DNA of 64,000 bases from Natronosalvus amylolyticus (GCF_024298845.1 NZ_CP101156.1:1984001-2048000); one strand, 5' to 3'; positions 43,956 to 53,443 are shown, counted from the first letter of the stretch. Program-made: numbers and translations. Notes: a model not told the origin generated them from the sequence alone.

Positions 43956-45923
43956 TCAGTCGGCCGCTTCGGCTGCATCGGCCGAACGTTCGGGATAGAT
44001 ATCCGCGACTTCCTCGTTGAATTTCTCGAGGATGACGCGACGTTTCTTCTTCATCGTGGGCGTCAACATCTCGTTTTCTTCGGTGAACTCCTCGGTGACC
44101 AGCTGGAACTGTTTGATGCGCTCGTGTTTCGCGAAGTTTTCGTTGACGGCGTCGACTTCTTCCTGAATCAGTGCGTTTGCCTGTTCGTTTTCGGTGACGC
44201 TCTCGTCGTCCTCGAGGTCGAGTTCCTCGCGCAGATACGCGAAGTTGGGAACGATGAGCGCGCCGACGAACTTCTCGCCGTCGCCGACGACCATACACTG
44301 CTCGACGACCTGACTCTGGGCGAACGAATCTTCGATGGGGGCCGGCGCGACGTTTTTCCCCGTCGAGAGCACCATGATCTGCTTCGAGCGTTCGTGGAAG
44401 ACGAGATAGCCGTCAGGGCGGATCGTCACGATATCGCCGGTCCGGAACCAGCGACCCTCGTCGTCCTCGAAGAACGCCTCTGCAGTCTTACCCGGCTTGT
44501 TCCAGTAGCCTCGAGCGACGTTCGGCCCGTTGACGAGGAGTTCTCCTGTTTCGCCCTCGACGGAACCTGTCCCCTCCTTCGGGGCGACGCTCTCGTCGAC
44601 TTTGACGCTGCAGCCTTCGACCGGAACGCCGATGGTCCCGATTTTCGGTTCCTCGGGCGGATTGGTCGTCACGACGGGCGAGGTTTCGGTGAGTCCGTAC
44701 CCCTCGTAAATCGGGAGCCCCATGCCGTGATACAGCGTACAGAGGTCAGGCGAGAGCGTACCGCCGCCGCTGACGAGGAACTGGACGTTGCCGCCGAGTG
44801 CCTCTTTGACCTGGGAGAACACCAGCGAGTCGGCAATCTTCATTTTTATCCCGAGGAGGCCGCCAGGGCTGTCGGCCCGATAATAGTCCCGGCTGACGCC
44901 GGTCGCCCAGTTGAATATTCGCTCTTTGATCGGCGATTCGCTCGCCTGCTCGCGGATGGCGTCGTAAATTTTCTCGTAGACGCGTGGGACGCTGGTCGCC
45001 GTCGTCGGCCCGACCAGTTGAAAGTCCTCTTTGAGCGTGTCGGAGCTCTCCGCGTACGCGACACAGCCGCCGGCAGCGAACATCAGGAAGTGTCCCGCCG
45101 TCCGTTCGAATACGTGCGCTAGCGGCAGGAACGACACCGTCTGCGTGTCGGTATCGATGGACGGCGACCCCTCGGGTTTCCCCGGCCGCGGACCGTATCG
45201 TCGATACACCTGGTTGACGTTCTCGCGGAAGTTTCGATGGGTCAACTCGACACCCTTGGGCTGGCCCGTCGTCCCGCTCGTATAGATCAGGCTCGCCAGG
45301 TCGTCCGGCGTCCGTTTCTCGAGCCAGTCCGTAAACGCTTCCTCGTCGTACGCCTCGAGGCCGCGGTCGTAGACCTCCCGAAGCGTCATGACGTCCTCTC
45401 GCTCGCTCGCCGCCGAAGAGAGGGTGTCCATGCTGACGATGAACTCGAGTGCAAGCTCGTCTTCGACCTCGAGGACGCGCTCGAGGGCGGCCTCGTTTTC
45501 GACGACGACGCCGGTTGCGTCGGGATCGTCGAGTAGGTACTGCACCTGTGCGGGCGAGGAACTGCTGTAGACGGTGGTGATGACCGCGCCCGCGCTCAAC
45601 AGGGCGAAGTCACACTGGGCCCACTCCATACGCGTACTCGCGAACATCCCAACGCGGTCACCAGCTTTGACACCCAGGTCACGAAACCCAGCGGCTAACA
45701 CGCCGACGATTTCGCCCATCTCATCGTAGGTGAGCATCGCGAACTCGCCGTCTGGGGCGGGTTCGAACGCCGTTCTGGCAAGCGAGCGGTCGTAGATGCC
45801 ACCCTTGTACCGCTGGGCCGGTTGCCCCTCGTTTCGCTCGACCGTCTTCGCGAACATCTGTGCGAGCGTATCCACCTCGAGTACCTCGTTGTCGAACTGC
45901 CGTTCGGATTCCCTCCAGTCCAT
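43956..45923 (-). CDS. Long-chain acyl-CoA synthetase (AMP-dependent), copy 2
   Basis: 655 aa adenylate-forming enzyme. The AMP-binding signature is YTSGTTGQPKGVELTH, with the YGLTETSPVVT region, the RTGDIVTIRPDG hinge and the KNVAPAPIEDSF lysine region. It activates fatty acids with ATP and CoA, probably at the membrane. It is closely related to the gene immediately upstream on the same strand (identical stretches throughout), a tandem duplication. ATG at 45923 (MDWRESERQ) matches the paralogue start. Confidence 0.92.
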   Translation of the reverse strand: MDWRESERQFDNEVLEVDTLAQMFAKTVERNEGQPAQRYKGGIYDRSLARTAFEPAPDGEFAMLTYDEMGEIVGVLAAGFRDLGVKAGDRVGMFASTRMEWAQCDFALLSAGAVITTVYSSSSPAQVQYLLDDPDATGVVVENEAALERVLEVEDELALEFIVSMDTLSSAASEREDVMTLREVYDRGLEAYDEEAFTDWLEKRTPDDLASLIYTSGTTGQPKGVELTHRNFRENVNQVYRRYGPRPGKPEGSPSIDTDTQTVSFLPLAHVFERTAGHFLMFAAGGCVAYAESSDTLKEDFQLVGPTTATSVPRVYEKIYDAIREQASESPIKERIFNWATGVSRDYYRADSPGGLLGIKMKIADSLVFSQVKEALGGNVQFLVSGGGTLSPDLCTLYHGMGLPIYEGYGLTETSPVVTTNPPEEPKIGTIGVPVEGCSVKVDESVAPKEGTGSVEGETGELLVNGPNVARGYWNKPGKTAEAFFEDDEGRWFRTGDIVTIRPDGYLVFHERSKQIMVLSTGKNVAPAPIEDSFAQSQVVEQCMVVGDGEKFVGALIVPNFAYLREELDLEDDESVTENEQANALIQEEVDAVNENFAKHERIKQFQLVTEEFTEENEMLTPTMKKKRRVILEKFNEEVADIYPERSADAAEAAD

Positions 45924-46094
45924 GATATACATTATCAATTCTCACATTCCCTCTTGAACTATTCGGTCGTTCAGAGTGTTTTGGCCGCTCGAAGGTGATT
46001 TCACGCTCGAAAACTCGGAAAGGATCGTACGTGAGCAGCCGGGAAGGAACCGCGCCTGGAATCGGAACGGGACCGCCCGATTCGAAATGTGGGA

Positions 46095-48050
46095 TTACGC
46101 GTCCGCGTAAATATCCTCGACTCGATCCTCGAATCGCTCGAGAATCACTCGACGCTTCTTTTTCATCGTCGGCGTCAACATCTCGTTATCCTCGGTGAAC
46201 TCGACCGGCACGAGGCGGAACTGCTTGATCGTCTCGTGGCGTTCGAAGTTCTCGTTGACGCGGTCGACTTCCTTGCGAACGTAGTCGTGGACCCGGTCGT
46301 CAGTACAGATGGCCTCGCTATCGTCCGGCAGGTCGATCCCTTCGCGCTCGGCCCAGTCGCGGATGTGCTCGAGGTTGGGGACGATGAGCGCGCCGATGAA
46401 CTTCTCGCCGTCGCCGACGACCATCGCCTGCTCGACGATCTCACTCGCGGCGAAGGCGTCCTCGATAGGTGCCGGGGCGACGTTTTTACCCGTCGAGAGG
46501 ACGAGAATCTGTTTGACTCGCTCGCGGAACTCGAGGTAGCCGTCCGGTCGGAGATGGACGATATCGCCGGTACGGAACCAGCGCCCGTCCTCGTCCTCGA
46601 GGAACGCGCGTTCCGTAGCGGCAGGTTTCTCCCAGTAGCCCTCGGTGACGTTCGGCCCCTGGACGAGGAGTTCGCCGACCTCGCCGGGGTCGTCGAACAC
46701 GTCCTGGTCGGCCACCGACTCGTCGATTCGCAACTCGACGTCCGGCAGCGCCGGCCCGATAGTGCCGATGATGGGCGCTTCGGGCGGGTTGACGCTGACG
46801 ACGGGTGCGGTTTCGGTCAGGCCGTAGCCCTCGTAAATCGGCAACCCCATGCCGTGATACAGCGTACAGAGGTCGGCCGAGAGGCTGCCGCCGCCGCTGA
46901 TGAGTAGTTCGATGTTGCCGCCCAGGGCCTCCTTGACCTGGGAAAACACGAGTCGATCCGCGAGAGCGTGTTTTGCCGACAGCACGGGACCGGGGTCATC
47001 CGCGCTGGCGTAGTCGACGCCAACGTCGGTTGCCCAGTTGAATATCCGCTCTTTGACCGGCGATTCGCTCGCCTGCTCGCGGATGGCGTCGTAAATTTTC
47101 TCGTAGACACGCGGCACGCTGGTCGCCGTCGACGGCCCCACCGCACCGAAGTCGTCTTTGAGCGTGTCCGGGCTCTCGGCGTAGGCCACGCAGGCCCCGC
47201 TGGCAAACATCAGGAAATGCCCGGCGGTCCGTTCGAAGACGTGCGCCAACGGCAGGAACGACACCGTCTGCGCCCGCTCGTCGATCACGGGCACGTCAGC
47301 CGGTTTGTCCGGCCGAGGACCGTAGCGCTTGCGGATCTGATTGACGTTCGACCGGAAATTGCCGTGGGTCAACTGGACCCCCTTTGGCTGGCCCGTCGTC
47401 CCGCTCGTGTAGATCAGACTCGCCAGGTCGTCTTGCCCGGGTTCGTCGACCCACGTCTGGTAGGTCTCGAGGTCGAACACGTCCTTCCCGCGGGCATACA
47501 CTGCATCCAGGGTATAGACGTCCTCGCGTTCGGCGACCTCACCCGACAGTTCGTCCATGCTGACGATACACTCGAGGTCCAGCTGGTCTTCGACCTCGAG
47601 CACGCGCTCGAAGAGCGCCTGATTCTCGACGACGACGGCGTCGGCACCGGGGTCCTCGAGCAGGTACCGAATCTGATCCGGCGACGAGCTTTTGTAGACC
47701 GTCGTGACGACCGCACCGGCGCTCAACAGGGCGAAGTCACACTGGGCCCACTCCATCCGCGTGCTCGAGAACATGCCGACGCGGTCGCCGCGCTCGATAC
47801 CGAGGTCGCGAAAGCCGGCGGCCAGCGACCGGACGATGTCGCGCATATCGGTATACGAGATTGCGCGAAACTCGCCCGCCGGTGCGGCAGCGAGCACGTC
47901 GTTCGTCAGCGACCGATCGTAGACGCCTCCCTTGTATCGCTGGGCCGGCCGATTCGGGTGTCGTTCGGCAGCGTCCTCGAACAGCCGCCCGAGGCTGGTC
48001 GTCCCGATCACCTCGTCGTCGTACTCGCGTTCTGCATCCCGCCAGTTCAT
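46095..48050 (-). CDS. Long-chain acyl-CoA synthetase (AMP-dependent), copy 1
   Basis: 651 aa. It has the same motifs as its paralogue: YTSGTTGQPKGVQLTH, YGLTETAPVVS, RTGDIVHLRPDG and KNVAPAPIEDAF. Differences cluster in the middle and in the C-terminal ~100 residues, so substrate range may differ. The start MNWRDAERE aligns with the downstream copy, ruling out the longer frame to 48287. The 171-bp gap between the two copies contains no gene. Confidence 0.92.
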   Translation of the reverse strand: MNWRDAEREYDDEVIGTTSLGRLFEDAAERHPNRPAQRYKGGVYDRSLTNDVLAAAPAGEFRAISYTDMRDIVRSLAAGFRDLGIERGDRVGMFSSTRMEWAQCDFALLSAGAVVTTVYKSSSPDQIRYLLEDPGADAVVVENQALFERVLEVEDQLDLECIVSMDELSGEVAEREDVYTLDAVYARGKDVFDLETYQTWVDEPGQDDLASLIYTSGTTGQPKGVQLTHGNFRSNVNQIRKRYGPRPDKPADVPVIDERAQTVSFLPLAHVFERTAGHFLMFASGACVAYAESPDTLKDDFGAVGPSTATSVPRVYEKIYDAIREQASESPVKERIFNWATDVGVDYASADDPGPVLSAKHALADRLVFSQVKEALGGNIELLISGGGSLSADLCTLYHGMGLPIYEGYGLTETAPVVSVNPPEAPIIGTIGPALPDVELRIDESVADQDVFDDPGEVGELLVQGPNVTEGYWEKPAATERAFLEDEDGRWFRTGDIVHLRPDGYLEFRERVKQILVLSTGKNVAPAPIEDAFAASEIVEQAMVVGDGEKFIGALIVPNLEHIRDWAEREGIDLPDDSEAICTDDRVHDYVRKEVDRVNENFERHETIKQFRLVPVEFTEDNEMLTPTMKKKRRVILERFEDRVEDIYADA

Positions 48051-48175
48051 ACCCGTGTGACAGAACCTCCCGGGCGATAAAACGTGAGGGAACGGTTTGC
48101 ACGACGTTTCCGGTTTATTACTGAGTGTTTGTCTCAGACCGGCCCAGTCCGTCGCTGTCGGATGAGACGACAACC

Positions 48176-48976
48176 CTACGGTGGAGCGGACGCCCATCGG
48201 ACGTAGACGTTCGTTACCTGCATCGTGTCGGCGTGGTACGTCTCCGTTGCCTCCTCGAGCCACTCGAGATCGGTCGGGAGACAACACAGGCAGATCGTCT
48301 CGTATCCTCGTTCGTCCGCGATCGAAGCAACGTCAGCAGCCAGCAACTGGACTCGTTTCTCCGGGATCCAGCGGGCGATGTACCCCGGTGTGAGGTAGCC
48401 GGTCACGAGAAACGCAACGGCCACGGGGAAAACGGCGAGGCTGACGAACACCGTTCCGCCCAGAACGACGCCCCAGCCCACGAACCCGGTCACGACGCGC
48501 AGCCGTAGACCCAGTCTCCAGTTCTCGAGTGATCGCCAGAGTGCACTCGAGACCGGAACGATCGTTGCCACCGCACCGACGAGCACGAGTGCACTCGGAG
48601 CAACCACAGCCATCGAGAGCAAGACGAGCCAGTTGGCCACCATTGAAACGAGCGAGCGGGCGGCCAAAACCGAATCAGCGACGTACCCAACGCGGTGGAT
48701 CGGACGGTCGTCGTTCGCCTGCTTTAGAGCACCATAGAAGTCGGCTGTTGCTCCCAGTTCACGCCTGACGACACGTTCCATCGTATCGACCATCGTCATA
48801 TACAGACACATCGCCATCCAGAAAACGGGCGTCCGAAGGGCGAACACGAGATACTCCCGCGGAAATCGACCGAACACCGGGTCGTACAGCATAATGGCGT
48901 CGGATCCCTGTGTGAATTCCCAGAAGTCGTCTTCGAAGGCCGCTGGGTCTGACCCGAACAACCGAAGGGATTTCAT
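48176..48976 (-). CDS. Membrane protein of unknown function
   Basis: 266 aa with about four to five hydrophobic segments (48-66, 110-128, 130-148, 163-195). A soluble C-terminal ~75 residues follows after an EKRVQLLAAD element, containing ICLCCLPTDLEW. I do not recognise the family. It is divergent from the nosL region and not in an obvious operon. Confidence 0.65.
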   Translation of the reverse strand: MKSLRLFGSDPAAFEDDFWEFTQGSDAIMLYDPVFGRFPREYLVFALRTPVFWMAMCLYMTMVDTMERVVRRELGATADFYGALKQANDDRPIHRVGYVADSVLAARSLVSMVANWLVLLSMAVVAPSALVLVGAVATIVPVSSALWRSLENWRLGLRLRVVTGFVGWGVVLGGTVFVSLAVFPVAVAFLVTGYLTPGYIARWIPEKRVQLLAADVASIADERGYETICLCCLPTDLEWLEEATETYHADTMQVTNVYVRWASAPP

Positions 48977-49033
48977 AATCGCAACGTTCGTTGATTACAA
49001 CAAATACCTACCGGAATAAGACGCCAGAAGCGA

Positions 49034-49185
49034 TCAGGCCGTCCGGAACTCGTCGTCGACGATGATCGGTTCGACGGTCGCGTGTACTTCCCAGTCGCTC
49101 GCGAAGACCCTCCACGTTCACGATATCTTTGATTTTGCCGAACCGACGGGGAATAGCCTCGAGTGCTTTCGGCGAAAGTACCAGA
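49034..49185 (-). pseudogene. Decayed 3' end of an SDR dehydrogenase gene
   Basis: Reading the minus strand toward 49034 gives ALEAIPRRFGKIKD, then after a frame change ASDWEVHATVEPIIV and a stop after EFRTA. The intact SDR at 49895-50674 ends ALEAIPLRRFGQPED ... ASDWAAHVTAESIVV ... EFRTA. The DNA is likewise alignable over ~145 bp. The remnant has lost a codon, gained a frameshift and lacks the first ~200 codons. It marks an old duplication flanking nosL. Confidence 0.85.
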
Positions 49186-49218
49186 ACGCGTTTACAGGCT
49201 ATTCGCCTCACTCAGGGT

Positions 49219-49812
49219 ATGGAATCCAACGGAGCGTGTAACCGCCGCCACATGTTAGGCATTCTCGGAACGGGAACGGTAGTTGGTGTCGCCGGCTGTC
49301 TCGGCACGAACGATGACGACGGCCCCGGGGACGACGCCGATATCGAAGAAGCAGTCGAGTTCCCCGCCGAACGAGCGTGTGCCGTCTGTAGCATGGTCAC
49401 CGAAGAGTATCCAGACTGGAACGCCCAGCTGGTCCACGAGGACGGCACCCGTGAGTTCTTCTGCTCTGCGGGCTGTATGGCCGCATACTACGCCGCTCCA
49501 GAGGCGTTCGACGGACCGGATGTTGCCGTGGCAAACGTCTGGGTGACCGAATACGAGACGGGCGAACTCATCGACGCCTCGGAGGCGGTCTTCGTCCGCG
49601 TAAGCCATTCGGACCACGTCGACGACATCATGATGAAGAACCCAACGCCGTTCGCCGAGCGTAGCGACGCCGAGGCATTCATCGACGAGTTCGACGAGTA
49701 CGACGAAGACGACATTATCACCCTCGAGGACTTCGACATGGACCTCGCGACGTTCTATCGCGGTCGGTTCTTCGAGTCGTCGGACGATGGAGATACCGGC
49801 CACGACCATTGA
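49219..49812 (+). CDS. nosL: NosL-family copper lipoprotein
   Basis: 197 aa from ATG at 49219. Tat-type RR, hydrophobic core and lipobox GVAGC (Cys27). The NosL copper site appears as CAVCSM (Cys54, Cys57, Met59), and a second Cys pair lies in FFCSAGCM (Cys82, Cys86). NosL delivers Cu(I) to nitrous oxide reductase, but no nosZ or nos genes are nearby, so this copy may serve another copper protein, e.g. the halocyanin. The His/Asp tail GHDH may bind metal. An upstream in-frame start at 49129 is rejected. Confidence 0.88.
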   Translation: MESNGACNRRHMLGILGTGTVVGVAGCLGTNDDDGPGDDADIEEAVEFPAERACAVCSMVTEEYPDWNAQLVHEDGTREFFCSAGCMAAYYAAPEAFDGPDVAVANVWVTEYETGELIDASEAVFVRVSHSDHVDDIMMKNPTPFAERSDAEAFIDEFDEYDEDDIITLEDFDMDLATFYRGRFFESSDDGDTGHDH

Positions 49813-49894
49813 AAGAACGTATCGTTTCCCGACGAAAGGCCGGAGTCAGAGTCCTCGTGCGATTGGGCGTGCGCTGACTTCCGGACGCGCGAGA

Positions 49895-50674
49895 CTATGC
49901 CGTCCGGAACTCGCCGCCGTCGACGACGATCGATTCGGCGGTCACGTGTGCTGCCCAGTCGCTCGCGAGGAACGTCGCCACGTTCGCGACGTCCTCGGGT
50001 TGCCCGAATCGACGGAGTGGAATAGCCTCGAGGGCTGCATCCTCGTCCTCGCCACCGATGATGGGGAAGTCGGTCGTCGTCATTTCGGTCTCGATAACGC
50101 CGGGGTGAATCGAGTTGACCCGAATTCCGTGTGGGCCGACCTCACCCGCCAGGCCGTACGTGAGCATCCGCACCCCGCCTTTGGCGAGGCTGTAGGGTGT
50201 GATGTTCGGATAGCCGACCAGTCCCGCAACGCTCGACATGTTGATAATGGAGCCGCCCACTTCACGCTCGAGCATCGTTTCGGTCGCGACCTGACAGCCG
50301 GTGAAGACCCCCTCGACGTTGACCGCGAGTAACTGCTGGAAATCGGCCGGGTCGACGTCCTGAATCGGCCCGACTGGGCCGACCATCCCGGCGTTGTTCA
50401 CCATAATATCGAGGCCACCAAGGTCGGTAGCCGCCTCGACGGCCGCCTCGAGGTCGCCGCGTTCGGTGACGTCACACTCGACGAACGTCGCCGTCGAGTC
50501 GGTTTCGTCGTCGATTATTTCGTGAATCGGTTCGCCGCCCTCTCTGGGTTCTGGCTGCAAGTCGGCGACGACGACCGACGCACCCTGTTTCGCGTAGGTG
50601 TGTGCAATTTCGCGACCGATCCCGCTGGCACCGCCAGTGATCACGGCAGTTTTGTTCGCAAGGAGTGGTTCCAT
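49895..50674 (-). CDS. Short-chain dehydrogenase/reductase
   Basis: 259 aa classical SDR. The NAD(P) motif is TGGASGIG (residues 13-20), NNAG follows at 93-96, and the catalytic residues Ser148, Tyr161 and Lys165 (NMSSVAG, PYSLAK) are all present. Substrate unknown; FabG- or glucose-dehydrogenase-like enzymes look the same at this level. A truncated copy of its 3' end lies beyond nosL. Confidence 0.92.
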   Translation of the reverse strand: MEPLLANKTAVITGGASGIGREIAHTYAKQGASVVVADLQPEPREGGEPIHEIIDDETDSTATFVECDVTERGDLEAAVEAATDLGGLDIMVNNAGMVGPVGPIQDVDPADFQQLLAVNVEGVFTGCQVATETMLEREVGGSIINMSSVAGLVGYPNITPYSLAKGGVRMLTYGLAGEVGPHGIRVNSIHPGVIETEMTTTDFPIIGGEDEDAALEAIPLRRFGQPEDVANVATFLASDWAAHVTAESIVVDGGEFRTA

Positions 50675-50774
50675 ACCGTGATGTCAACGCAGATGGGAAT
50701 AAAGCTACAGTCTGTTCCCGACAGCTGGGACGGAGCGATAGGAGACCCGATGATTCGGCACTCGAAAGTGTGTC

Positions 50775-51743
50775 CTACGTCGATAGCCACTCTGCGTCGA
50801 GGTCAATCGCGTCCGGCGGGCGTTCGCCCTCGAGCGCTGCAGCCACGTTCCTCGCTGCCGTTTCGTTCAGTTCTCGCTTGGACGCCTCGGAGTACCACGC
50901 CGTATGCGGGGTACAGATGACGTCGTTTCGCTCGAGCAACGGCGACCCGTTCGGCGGTTCCGCCGCAAAGACGTCCAGACCAGCACCGGCGAGTTCGTCG
51001 GCCTCGAGCGCCGAAAGCAGGGCATCCTCGTCGATGATCCCGCCCCGGCCGACGTTGACGATGACCGCGTGCTCGGGGAGTCGGGAGAACGCCGCGGCGT
51101 CGAACATACCCGCTGTCTCCGGCGTGAGCGGAGCGTGAACCGAAACGGCATCGCTCGAGTCGAGTAGCGTCTCGAAGTCGACGCTGGTGGCATCGCAGTC
51201 GGCAACCGTTTCGTCGTCCACGTATGGGTCGTAGACGAGCACGTCGACGTCGAGTCCGGACAGGAGTTCGACGAACCGCTGGGCGATGGAGCCAAAGGAA
51301 ACGACACCTACCGTCGACCCAACCAGCCGCGGTGCTGGAGCCCCGACCGTCCAGTCCCACGCGCCCTCACTCATCGCCCGGTTGTGAGCGACCAGCCCCC
51401 GGCGGGCACCGAGCAGCAACGACAGCGCGTGTGTCGCTACCTCGTCCACCGAGTACAGTGGCACGTTCGTGACCCAGACGTCGTCTTCGGCGGCCGCCTC
51501 GTGGTCGATGTTGTCGACGCCGGTGCCGAGTCTCGCGACTATCTCGAGCGACGGATGGCCCCTGAAAACCTCGGCAGGAACGGGTATGTCGGTGTGAGCG
51601 ACGATGCCATCGGCCGCCGGTGCGTTCGCGAGCGCACTCGGTTCATCCCCTTCGATGAAATGAAAGGTCGCGTCGGTGAGAAGTCGTTCGAAAACGGCCG
51701 GTTCCACGTTCGGTTTGTCGGGAAGCAAGACAGTGTGAGTCAT
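50775..51743 (-). CDS. D-2-hydroxyacid dehydrogenase family protein
   Basis: 322 aa from ATG at 51743 (MTHTVLLPDKP). Catalytic residues are Arg in NVGRGGIIDE, Glu in FAAEPP and His in CTPHTAWYS. The dinucleotide loop reads GVVSFGSIA where the family normally has a G-x-G-x-x-G core, so cofactor binding may be altered. Substrate unknown: 3-phosphoglycerate, glyoxylate or CtBP-like roles are possible. A neighbouring UspA gene starts 49 bp to the right, separately. Confidence 0.88.
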   Translation of the reverse strand: MTHTVLLPDKPNVEPAVFERLLTDATFHFIEGDEPSALANAPAADGIVAHTDIPVPAEVFRGHPSLEIVARLGTGVDNIDHEAAAEDDVWVTNVPLYSVDEVATHALSLLLGARRGLVAHNRAMSEGAWDWTVGAPAPRLVGSTVGVVSFGSIAQRFVELLSGLDVDVLVYDPYVDDETVADCDATSVDFETLLDSSDAVSVHAPLTPETAGMFDAAAFSRLPEHAVIVNVGRGGIIDEDALLSALEADELAGAGLDVFAAEPPNGSPLLERNDVICTPHTAWYSEASKRELNETAARNVAAALEGERPPDAIDLDAEWLST

Positions 51744-51791
51744 GGGCGTCGAGTGGTGTAACGAGCGCAACGAGTGGTCGGTTTGTACGAC

Positions 51792-52250
51792 CTATTCCGA
51801 TTCAGCACGGACGAACGTCACCGGACACGGCGACGACAGCAGGACTTCCTGTGCCGTCGAGCCGAAGACTGCCTTGCCGGTCGGGGAGCGTTTTCGACCG
51901 CCGACGATGACGCGGTCGGCGTCGACGTCCTCTGCGAGGTTGACGATGGTCTCGCCGTGTTCACCAACCGCACCACGGACGAGGTAACTGACGTCGGCCT
52001 CCTCGAGCGTCGAGGCTAGATCACGGATCGTCGCGTGTCGTCCAGCGACGTCGTTCGGGTCGACGGCTTCGTGGTCCGGGTCGAAGTCGAGTCTGTCGAG
52101 AACGTCGTCGTACTCATCGCGCGTGAACACGTGACCAAGTACGACCGTCGTCCCGGCCGGTTTAGCGACTTCGATAACCGTCTCTGCGAGTTCGTCGGTA
52201 CGTTCGGCGTCTCCGGGTCCGACAGCGAGCAAGACCGTTTTGAGTGTCAT
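51792..52250 (-). CDS. Universal stress protein (UspA family)
   Basis: 152 aa, single domain. ATP-binding loop GGRKRSPTGKAVFGSTAQEVLL follows the G-x2-G-x9-G-S/T rule, so it is likely an ATP-binding Usp. TLKTVLLAVGPG opens the domain. The longer frame upstream is out of family. Role in stress or dormancy is general to the family. Confidence 0.9.
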   Translation of the reverse strand: MTLKTVLLAVGPGDAERTDELAETVIEVAKPAGTTVVLGHVFTRDEYDDVLDRLDFDPDHEAVDPNDVAGRHATIRDLASTLEEADVSYLVRGAVGEHGETIVNLAEDVDADRVIVGGRKRSPTGKAVFGSTAQEVLLSSPCPVTFVRAESE

Positions 52251-52381
52251 ATCACTACAACAGACCCCTACTGACTTAAACGTTGATAATTTACTCAGTC
52301 TCGAGTAATTATTTGACCTTCCGAGAGTCGCCGGAAGCGTTCGTGGGTGACGGGGACCGTTATACGTTACGAGACCCAACG

Positions 52382-53131
52382 ATGGTACCGATGGACGGAC
52401 CCGACCTCAGCGGACAGACCGTGCTGGTCACCGGCAGTGCTCGCGGCGTCGGCCGCGAACTCCTCTTAGCGACCGCAAGACAGGGCGCGAAAACCGCGGT
52501 ACACTACCACTCGAGTGCCGACGAAGCGAACGCAGTCGCCGAGCTCGCTCGAAAAGCGGGTGCCCCCGCCGTGACGACCGTCCAGGGAGACGTCACCGAC
52601 CCCGATTCGGTCGACGCGCTCTTTGACGCCCTCGAGGCAGACCTCGGCAGCGTCGACTGTCTCGTCAACAACGTGGGCGATTTCGCCCCACAACACTGGG
52701 AGGCAATCGACTTCGAAAGCTGGAATCGGGTGCTCGAGACCAACCTCAATGGCACTTATCTCTGTTCGAAACGCGCACTACCTGGCATGCGCGAGCGTGG
52801 CTACGGCCGCATCGTCAACGTCGGCTACGCCTCGAGCGAGAAGGGACTCGTAAGTCCGAAGAACTTCCCGTACTTCGTCGCCAAAGCTGGCGTCATCATG
52901 TTCACACGAATGCTCGCTGCCGACACCAACGACGACGGGATTACGGTAAACGCCATCTCACCGTACGTCGTCGAGAACTCCGACGAGTTCCCCGAAACCC
53001 TCCCCCGTGGGCGACCCGCGAGTTTCGAGGACATGACTCGCCCCTTGCTCTGGTTTCTCGATCCCGAAGCGAACTACGTCAGCGGCCAGAACGTCGAAAT
53101 CGACGGAGGCTGGCTTCCGGAACAAGTATGA
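52382..53131 (+). CDS. Short-chain dehydrogenase/reductase (second, FabG-like)
   Basis: About 249 aa. TGSARGVG is the cofactor loop (residues ~17-24), NNVG replaces NNAG, and the active site Ser, Tyr and Lys appear in GYASSEKG and PYFVAK. It is not close to the other SDR. ATG at 52382 or 52391 both fit a TATA-like GTTATACG near 52355-52362. Its stop overlaps the next gene by 4 nt (ATGA). Confidence 0.88.
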   Translation: MVPMDGPDLSGQTVLVTGSARGVGRELLLATARQGAKTAVHYHSSADEANAVAELARKAGAPAVTTVQGDVTDPDSVDALFDALEADLGSVDCLVNNVGDFAPQHWEAIDFESWNRVLETNLNGTYLCSKRALPGMRERGYGRIVNVGYASSEKGLVSPKNFPYFVAKAGVIMFTRMLAADTNDDGITVNAISPYVVENSDEFPETLPRGRPASFEDMTRPLLWFLDPEANYVSGQNVEIDGGWLPEQV

Positions 53132-53394
53132 CAGACACATCCAAGCCCCTCGAGACCAAATCGGACCCTATGGAACCGAACGTCGGCGGCTTCGACCGAA
53201 CCGTCCGAATCACACTGGGCGTGCTCGCCCTGTCACTCGCACTCGCCATTGGCTCGAGTACGGCCTTCTCGGCTGACACGCGGGTACTCAGCGTCGTCGT
53301 GAGCCTCCTCCTCGGCGGCTTCCTGCTCACAAGCGCGCTAACCCGCCGCTGTCTCGGCAATCGGCTGCTGGGTATCGACACCTGTGAGCGATAG
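53128..53394 (+). CDS. DUF2892-type small membrane protein
   Basis: 88 aa with two TM segments (about 28-45 and 53-70) and the DUF2892-like NVGGFDRTVRI start and CLGNRLLGIDTC end. In many bacteria this domain is found in the YgaP/rhodanese sulfur-transfer group, but no rhodanese is present. Overlap with the SDR stop means translational coupling. Confidence 0.82.
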   Translation: MTDTSKPLETKSDPMEPNVGGFDRTVRITLGVLALSLALAIGSSTAFSADTRVLSVVVSLLLGGFLLTSALTRRCLGNRLLGIDTCER

Positions 53395-53415
53395 CGGCTT
53401 CCCAAGCCTGAACGG

Positions 53416-53443
53416 GTGAGCCGAACCGATGGATTCGGGTCAC
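53416..53443. repeat. Intergenic hairpin repeat, copy 1 (copy 2 at 60912-60949)
   Basis: GTGAGCCGAA-N8-TTCGGGTCAC pairs 9 of 10 positions. Upstream is CCTGAACGG. Copy 2 has CCTGAACGA, then GTGAGTCGAA and TTCGGCTCAC with a longer loop. The two sites share 21 of 24 bases in the left part, so this is a dispersed REP-like element. Confidence 0.6.

Noticed and set aside
43215-45122. 635-codon plus-strand frame over the asparagine-synthase-like and acyl-CoA synthetase genes
   Set aside because: Antisense to two genes with strong motifs, spans their intergenic gap, and shows no domain motif.
49129-49218. Longer start of nosL at 49129
   Set aside because: The added 30 residues overlap the SDR relic and would precede the Tat signal.
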